Shown here: one piece after another, positions 1 to 9,400 of the stretch
How the letters are laid out: each line of letters starts with the position of its first letter
How positions within the stretch are numbered: position 1 is the stretch's first letter
DNA from: Bathymodiolus brooksi
Lineage: Eukaryota; Mollusca; Bivalvia; Mytilida; Modiolidae
Assembly (NCBI GenBank): GCA_963680875.1
Contig: OY804579.1
Span: forward strand, 20,073,804-20,137,803
Direction of reading: 5' to 3'
Length of the DNA stretch: 64,000 nt
Program-made: the position numbers and the translations under genes
The notes under the pieces: model-generated
Seen by the model: the letters and a program-made list of their open reading frames with translations, nothing else
Told to the model about the DNA's origin: nothing
The model's database searches: none

Positions 1-50
1 TTCGAAATCCAACTACCATACGATCACGACCATGATGGCCCCCATTAATA
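1..50 (-). mobile_element. SINE head fragment
   Basis: The sequence AATCCAACTACCATACGATC followed by ACGACCATGATGGCCCC matches the tRNA-like 5' end of the SINEs at 7268 and 8600. It is cut by the window edge, so the body is not visible. Confidence 0.6.
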
Positions 51-261
51 TAATATTCATTTGCATTAATAATAAAGTTTGTGCAAATGAAGCTATATGG
101 CCTAAGCATCAGGGGAAAGAACAATTTTAATCTCTGAAAGATATTTGGTATTAACAGAAAAAATGAAGATAGCATTTTCATGATTCTGTATAAGGTCATT
201 GAAATAGTCAGTTGTAAAGGGAAGTAAATCTGAAGCTGATAATGTCTTGATTAATTTACAG

Positions 262-432
262 AAAGTGAAAACACCACCACCGTTGATAGAGCGATGGAAA
301 GCTCACGATTCACCAATCGTCAGTGTAGAATATATTAGTCATGACACAGGGGAATATGTATTGACAGCTTCTACAGACAGGACTGCCAGGTTATGGAGTA
401 CCCAAGGACATTGGGTCGGCACGTTTGGTCAG
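262..432 (+). CDS. WDR gene exon: last WD40 repeat
   Basis: 171 nt, phase 0 at both ends. The acceptor is TTTACAG at 255-261 and the donor CAG|GTAAAA after 432. The 57 residues make one WD40 blade with the GH-like dipeptide AH and the RLW motif, ending GTFGQ. The in-frame ATG at 247 lies in the intron and is not a start. Confidence 0.85.
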
Positions 433-3400
433 GTAAAATCTTAATTAAATTGTGCACTGAAAAAACCTAATATGTAAATGTGAAGTCTCTTTAGGAGAAC
501 AATATTTTAAAGTAAATGTTTGCTTTTAAAATGGTTAAAGAAAATACATCTCTCTCTTACATTTTTGAAAATTGTATTGTATAAACCTAATCTATTTGAA
601 AGTTGCCATCTTACATACCGTAATTACTCTAATTTTCCCACTATGAAAACACCCTTTTTTGGTAAATTTGACAAAAGTGACAAAAAATAAGATCGCAACT
701 GAAGCAGGTAAAAAAAATCCACAAAAAATATTATCCAACTGTATATTTGTAGATTTGAATTAAATTGCATTAAAATATGTGCAATTTGTTACTTTGCTTG
801 GGAAATGACAAATTTCTCTTACCTGATATTTAATATCAAATATTATAAGAACCTATTGTTCTTGGTGTTTTAATAGCGTTACATGTATAGAAAATGTTTA
901 CTCTTATCTGTAGGAATTTTAAATATGATCTAAAATTAAACAAAAAATCATGACAAACAACTTTTTGAGAGGCTGATTCTTCATTTTTGATTTATTTCAG
1001 CAAGTAATTTGTTTATTCCAATGAAAATTTAGGGCCCGGGTTGCTCAATGAGTTAGGTAGTTGGATTACCTAACAACTCATGAAAGCCTATCACCAATAC
1101 GGCGTGGGTTCGCGTCCGGCTTTGTAAATTACAATAAAGGGTGCACTAAAACTGGTCGCCATGATATAGCTGAAATATTGCTGAAAGTGGCGTTAAAACA
1201 CCAAAGATTAAAAAAAATCAACCAATGAAATTATTTTTGTTGCAGAAAAAGTCTTGGAATTTAAAGAACCCTAAAACCTGGATGCATCCAAGGACTCCAT
1301 GGACTACAAATTCATCAAGTAATTCAGGTAAGGACAAACACCTTTTATTATTTGTATTTGGTATATTTAGATTGTAACATGAATGCATTCTTTTCCTTTG
1401 ATCTTTTTATGGTTCATTTACCAGAATATAAACAACAGCTAAGAACTATGAAGACATTAACTCATCTTCCCATTCAAAAATTTTTGAAATGGGAAGAAAT
1501 ACTTGGGATTGACATTGCAGACTGGTCTATATATTTTCGAATTCTTAAAAAGTGTTGTAGGAATACATATCTGATCAATTTTCAGTATAAGTTTTTACAT
1601 AGAGTTATACCTACTAATACCTTTTTATTCAAAATTCATATTAAAGACACAAAATTGTGCTCATTTTGCAATGTTGAAGACGAAACGGTTGAACATTTAT
1701 TTTTTAATTGTCCTTTGATATTTCCTTTCCTGAGAGCTTTCTATGACTGTCTTAAACGCTATTTTCACAATATTGAATTTCACAAAGAACAATTTTTGCT
1801 TGGATTTAAAGAAGAAAGTTTAACTCTTAATTTGCTGATCCTTATAGCTAAAAATTATATATATAAATGTAAACTAAAAGAAAAAATTCCAAATATCATA
1901 GAATTGAAGTATCGAATTAAAAATTACTATTCACTTGAACAATACATAGCCATAAAGAACAACAACTTAAAAGGTTTTGAAAAATACTGGACCCCAGTGA
2001 AACATGTTTTTCCAGATTTTTAACTATGGATAGGTACCTGGGTACACTACGTTATTTATGTTTATGTATTTATTTGTATCAATTAGGAGTAAGTTACTAA
2101 AGTCACAAAATAATAGAAGACAGATATTGTAAAGGAATGGGTGTTTTGTTTATGAAAGGGAGAGAGAGAATGTGAAAGAATGAATGTGTCTCAATTGATT
2201 TATTTATTCATGTCATATTTTGCTTATTAATTAACTTTAAAAAAATGCAATAGTCACATAATAATTATGTTGTAAATCCTTGTACATCCATGTCAGGTGG
2301 TAATGTATGGGCTTTTATATGAATGTAAATTCCTGACTATTGAAGAAACAAATATAAAAAAAAAAAAAAAAAAAAAAAGAACTATGAAATAATACACACA
2401 GATATGAGATATTGCACACTTTAAATCTGGGCTGTAGTTTTATTACTCTCAGAGAGCCGTGCAATAATCAATGACCTAGATGTGATATTGCATGGCTTCA
2501 TGTTACAAATTATTTATACCACGGTTTTTCAAGTTAATCGGTTAAACTCGGAAAACCGTGGTATAAATATTACTTACCTATATAGATACAACTCATCTTT
2601 TTTGTTTATACACATTGATGATAAGATTTCTAGAAATTTATTCCCGACGAAAGTCCAGAATAACTGACATTATAGAAAGTAATTACCAATGGTAATCAGA
2701 CTGGCTTGGCTTCCCTATAAATATGAGGTGCTGGTCTTCGTGGTCATGATCTTATGGTAGTTGGATTTACAACTACCTATACATTCAGTGCCTAAAGTTG
2801 TAAAGTTGTGAGTTCGAATCCTGCTCATGACGGGGTGTACTCGATACAACATTATGTGATAAAGTTTGTCAGTGACTTGAAGCAGATCGGTTTTTCCCCC
2901 AGGTACTCCGTTTCCTCCAACAATAGAACTGACCGATATAGCTGAAATATTGTTGAAAGTGGCATTGAACACCATAACCCTAACTCTCTATAAACATGGA
3001 ATTCTTATTTTGAAGTTTCTGTAAATTAGTTTCAGACAAAAGTGAAACAGAGAGTAAAAAGAGTCAGCCTGACAATGATTCAGTTCTATCATCTGAGTTT
3101 AAGATGAGTAAAAGACTGAATAAAGAGTTGGACCCAGTAGACAGTTCAATTAAAGATAGAGAGGTAAGTCTTAATTAATAGACCTGTAACTTTGACAGAG
3201 AGGTCAGACTTAATTAATAGACCTGTAACTCTGACAGAGAGGTTAGACTTAATTAATAGACCTGTAACTTTGACAGAGAGGTTAGACTTAATTAATAGAC
3301 CTGTAACTCTGACAGAGAGGTAAGACTTAATTAATAGACCTGTAACTCTGACAGAGAGGTTAGACTTAATTAATAGACCTGTAACTTTGACAGAGAGTTA

Positions 3401-6400
3401 AGACTTAATTAATAGACCTGTAACTCTGACAGAGAGGTAAGACTTAATTAATAGACCTGTAACTCTGACAGAGAGGTAAGACTTAATTAATAGACCTGTA
3501 ACTTTGACAGAGAGGTAAGACTTAATTAATAGACCTGTAACTCTGACAGAGAGGTAAGACTTAATTAATAGACCTGTAACTCTGACAGAGAGGTAAGACT
3601 TAATTAATAGACCTGTAACTTTGACAGAGAGGTAAGACTTAATTAATAGACCTGTAACTTTGACAGAGAGGTAAGTCTTAATTAATAGACCTGTAACTTT
3701 GATAGAGAGGTAAGTCTTAATTAATAGACCTGTAACTCTGACAGAGAGGTAAGACTTAATTAATAGACCTGTAACTCTGACAGAGAGGTAAGACTTAATT
3801 AATAGACCTGTAACTCTGACAGAGAGGTAAGACTTAATTAATAGACCTGTAACTCTGACAGAGAGGTAAGACTTAATTAATAGACCTGTAACTCTGACAG
3901 AGAGGTTAGACTTAATTAATAGACCTGTAACTCTGACAGAGAGGTAAGACTTAATTAATAGACCTGTAACTTTGACAGAGAGGTAAGACTTAATTAATAG
4001 ACCTGTAACTCTGACAGAGAGGTTAGACTTAATTAATAGACCTGTAGCTTTGATAGAGAGGTTAGACTTAATTGATAGACCTGTAACTCTGACAGAGAGG
4101 TTAGACTTAATTAATAGACCTGTAACTCTGACAGAGAGGTTAGACTTAATTAATAGACCTGTAACTCTGACAGAGAGGTAAGACTTAATTAATAGACCTG
4201 TAACTCTGACAGAGAGGTAAGACTTAATTAATAGACCTGTAACTTTGACAGAGAGGTAAGACTTAATTAATAGACCTGTAACTTTGACAGAGAGGTAAGA
4301 CTTAATTAATAGACCTGTAACTTTGACAGAGAGGTAAGACTTAATTGATAGACCTGTAACTTTGACAGAGAGGTAAGACTTAATTAATAGACCTGTAACT
4401 TTGACAGAGAGGTAAGACTTAATTAATAGACCTGTAACTTTGACAGAGAGGTAAGACTTAATTAATAGACCTGTAACTTTGACAGAGAGGTAAGACTTAA
4501 TTAATAGACCTGTAACTTTGACAGAGAGGTTAGACTTAATTAATAGACCTGTAACTTTGACAGGGAGGTTAGACTTAATTAATAGACCTGTAACTTTGAC
4601 AGAGAGGTAAGACTTAATTAATAGACCTGTAACTCTGACAGAGAGGTAAGACTTAATTAATAGACCTGTAACTTTGACAGAGAGGTAAGACTTAATTAAT
4701 AGACCTGTAACTTTGACAGAGAGGTTAGACTTAATTAATAGACCTGTAACTCTGACAGAAAGGTAAGACTTAATTAATAGACCTGTAACTTTGACAGAGA
4801 GGTAAGACTTAATTAATAGACCTGTAACTTTGACAGAGAGGTTAGACTTAATTAATAGACCTGTAACTTTGACAGGGAGGTTAGACTTAATTAATAGACC
4901 TGTAACTTTGACAGAGAGGTAAGACTTAATTAATAGACCTGTAACTCTGACAGAGAGGTAAGACTTAATTAATAGACCTGTAACTTTGACAGAGAGGTTA
5001 GACTTAATTAATAGACCTGTAACTTTGACGGAGAGGTTAGACTTAATTAATAGACCTGTAACTCTGACAGAAAGGTAAGACTTAATTAATAGACCTGTAA
5101 CTTTGACAGAGAGGTAAGACTTAATTAATAGACCTGTAACTTTGACAGAGAGGTAAGACTTAATTAATAGACCTGTAACTTTGACAGAGAGGTTAGACTT
5201 AATTAATAGACCTGTAACTTTGACAGAGAGGTCAGACTTAATTAATAGACCTGTAACTTTGATAGAGAGGTAAGACTTAATTAATAGACCTGTAACTTTG
5301 ACAGAGAGGTTAGACTTAATTAATAGACCTGTAACTTTGATAGAGAGGTTAGACTTAATTAATAGACCTGTAGCTTTGACAGAGAGGTTAGACTTAATTA
5401 ATAGACCTGTAACTTTGACAGAGAGGTAAGACTTAATTAATAGACCTGTAGCTTTGACAGAGAGGTAAGACTTAATTAATAGACCTGTAACTTTGACAGA
5501 GAGGTTAGACTTAATTAATAGACCTGTAACTTTGACAGAGAGGTAAGACTTAATTAATAGACCTGTAACTTTGACAGAGAGGTTAGACTTAGTTAATAGA
5601 CCTGTAACTTTGACAGAGAGGTAAGACTTAATTAATAGACCTGTAACTTTGACAGAGAGGTAAGACTTAATTAATAGACCTGTAGCTTTGACAGAGAGGT
5701 AAGACTTAATTAATAGACCTGTAACTTTGACAGAGAGGTAAGACTTAATTAATAGACCTGTAACTTTGATAGAGAGGTTAGACTTAATTAATAGACCTGT
5801 AACTCTGACAGAGAGGTTAGACTTAATTAATAGACCTGTAACTTTGACAGAGAGGTAAGACTTAATTAATAGACCTGTAGCTTTGACAGAGAGGTAAGAC
5901 TTAATTAATAGACCTGTAACTTTGATAGAGAGGTTAGACTTAATTAATAGACCTGTAACTCTGACAGAGAGGTAAGACTTAATTAATAGACCTGTAACTT
6001 TGACAGAGAGGTAAGACTTAATTAATAGACCTGTAAATTTGACAGAGAGGTTAGACTTAATTAATAGACCTGTAACTCTGACAGAGAGGTAAGACTTAAT
6101 TAATAGACCTGTAACTTTGACAGAGAGATTACACTTAATTAATAGACCGGTAACTTTGACAGAGAGGTAAGACTTAATTAATAGACCTGTAACTTTGATA
6201 GAGAGGTCAGACTTAATTAATAGACCTGTAGCTTTGACAGAGAGGTTAGACTTAATTAATAGACCTGTAACTTTGACAGAGAGGTAAGACTTAATTAATA
6301 GACCTGTAACTTTGACAGAGAGGTTAGACTTAATTAATAGACCTGTAACTTCGACAGAGAGGTAAGACTTAATTAATAGATCTGTAACTTTGACAGAGGT

Positions 6401-9400
6401 AAGACTTAATTAATAGACCTGTAACTTTGATAGAGAGGTAAGACTTAATTAATAGACCTGTAGCTTTGACAGAGAGGTTAGACTTAATTAATAGACCTGT
6501 AACTTTGACAGAGAGGTAAGACTTAATTAATAGACCTGTAACTTTGACAGAGAGGTAAGACTTAATTAATAGACCTGTAACTTTGACAGAGAGGTTAGAC
6601 TTAATTAATAGACCTGTAACTTTGACAGAGAGGTAAGACTTAATTAATAGACCTGTAACTTTGACAGAGAGGTTAGACTTAATTAATAGACCTGTAACTT
6701 TGACAGGGAGGTTAGACTTAATTAATAGACCTGTAACTTTGACAGAGAGGTTAGACTTAATTAATAGACCTGTAGCTTTGACAGAGAGGTAAGACTTAAT
6801 TAATAGACCTGTAACTTTGACAGAGAGGTTACACTTAATTAATATACCTGTAGCTTTGATAGAGAGGTTAGACTTAATTAATAAACCTGTAACTTTGATA
6901 GAGAGGTAAGACTTAATTAATAGACCTGTAACTTTGACAGAGAGGTTAGACTTAATTAATAGACCTGTAACTTTGACAGAGAGGTAAGACTTAATTAATA
7001 GACCTGTAACTCTGACAGAGAGGTAAGACTTAATTAATAGACCTGTAGCTTTGACAGAGAGGTTAGACTTAATTAATAGACCTGTAACTTAGACAGAGAG
7101 GTAAGACTTAATTAATAGACCTGTAACTTTGACAGAGAGGTTAGACTTAATTAATAGACCTGTAGCTTTGACAGAGAGGTTAGACTTAATTGATAGACCT
7201 GTAACTGTGGTAACAACAAGAATGCATATTGAGAAAGAAAAACAAAGAGGGATATTGAGAGATGTTGGTTTGATGGTGTTTAATGCCACTTTTAACAATA
7301 TTTCAGTTATATCGTGGTGGTCAGTTTTATTGGTGGAGGAAACCGTGGGACCCGGAGAAAACCACTGAGCTGTCGCAAGTCACTGACAAACTTTATCATA
7401 TAATGTTGTACACCTCGCCCTGATTGAGATTCGAACTCACAACATCAGTGGTGAAAGGCACTGATTGCATAGGTAGTTGTAAATCCAACTACCATACGAT
7501 CACGGCCATGACGACCCCCACACAAGAATGTTCAGTATGATTGAACACTGTCATGTCAAAAAGTGCAATGATTTTGAATGAATCCAGTATTTCAGTGATC
7601 TGGAGTAAACAAACATTTAAAACACCAAAAAGAATAAGATTAAACTAGGAGTTATCAGAAACATTTACAATATGAGTATGAAATAACAAGATATGTATAA
7701 GCCACATTTGTGATCAATACATGCTTGTATAATCTGAATAAAATCAGATCTCCCCTTTACTTATATGCTGCGGCGTGGGAGATCTGAGGAAACGCCATTA
7801 CAATTCACATACAAGTTTTTTTATGTCATGAATATATAATGATACAATAAATACGTTTTTCAGCTAATCAGATTGCATGTAGCATGCAAAGCAGTTTAGT
7901 AACTTTTTCATATCCTCACAATCACCATTTTTATTGGCTGGTATATAGGGTCATTCGCATGTGACCTTTAATGGTGTTTCCTCAGATCTCCCATGCCATG
8001 ACATATCAGTAAAGAGGAGTAAGTAAGAGATATGATTTTAAAGGGTATTGATGCTTGTATATCTTTAATTCTTCTGTATAATACAAAGGTTAAATTTACA
8101 AAGGAAAACAAATTTACGGGTACAGGGGGTATTTTCTATGTTTTTTTATGTGTGACTACACAGGTTTTGGGTTTATTTAGTGTTTGGTCACTGTATTTCT
8201 AACATGCTACAGCTATATAATGCCTCACATAGGACGTTTTTTACTTTAATATTATGCACAGTTTGAACATACTAAAATTGTATTGACTTCAATCAGCCAG
8301 TTTATCAAGACCTTGTTGAAAAGTATTCCTTGCTTCCATACAGGTGATGAGAAATGGTGTTGCCATTAGTCTTTGTTTCAAAGTTTACCATTGTTTCCCT
8401 ATTATGTCTTCTGATAGTCTTGTGTACTATCTAATATTTAAATGATGATCAAGGACATCAACTCTCTTTTATAGAACTGATATTTAAGTATATAACAACT
8501 TCTATGTCACGAAGATTAGATATATAATGTATGAAGTTCAAGGATAGGATTAAGCATTATTTACAATAACACTGCTCACTCAGTTATATGAGAGTGTTGG
8601 TTAGGGTTAGAGTTATTGGGTTTAATGCCACTTTCAACAATATTTAAGTTATATCGTGGTGGTCAGTTTTATTGGTGGAGGAAGCCGGAGGAAACCGGAG
8701 AAAACCACCGACCTGCTGCAAGTCACTGACAAAATTTATCACGTAATGTTGTATCAAGTAGACCTCGCCTGAGCGGGGTTCGAACTCACAACATTAGTGG
8801 TGATAGGCACTGATTGCATAGGTAATAAATCCAACTACGGTACCATACGACCACGACGGCCCCAGAGTGTTGGTATTTTACTCATATGTAAGTAAACACT
8901 TCCATGACCATGGTATTTTTATTTATTTTATTGCCCATATATATCAATATTAGTTTAGAAAATTGCACATCATCAATCAAATGTTTTTTGCACACAGAAA
9001 GTTGTAAATGAAGACATTAAAGACAAACCCAGTCTGGAGGATACCAGTATTGTAGCACCTAATATTAAAATCAGATCACAGACATTTGCACTGGGTGAAA
9101 GGTCAAAGGTATATTTTATTATTTTGCACATTTTTCACAAACACAATTATTTCACCATTACTATCTGGTAGAAACATTTTTTGTTTAATTTAAGGTAGTA
9201 AAGACACTAAGATATTCAAACTACTAAATTTTATACTATTTACATATTAACATGTGAAAATATTATTTAATTTTTCCCTGTTTCTGCAGCAGTTTAATTC
9301 CCATTACAAGTAACATGATAAAAATAAGCAAGAAAGAGTTGAAAACTTGATATGTGCTTTTAACAACTCGAAGCAAACTGCTATTCATCTTTAGATACAT

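Noticed and set aside
247..261. ATG at 247 as the start of the WD40 protein
   Set aside because: It lies before a good TTTACAG acceptor, and the WD40 blade needs upstream blades. It is intron sequence.
1352..1452. N-terminal 33 codons of the ORF starting at 1352 as part of the LINE protein
   Set aside because: They lie upstream of the target-site duplication, so they are host intron read through by chance.
7089..7368. Overlapping ORFs of 69 and 79 codons at the end of the 39-bp array
   Set aside because: They are frames through the last minisatellite units and the adjoining SINE.
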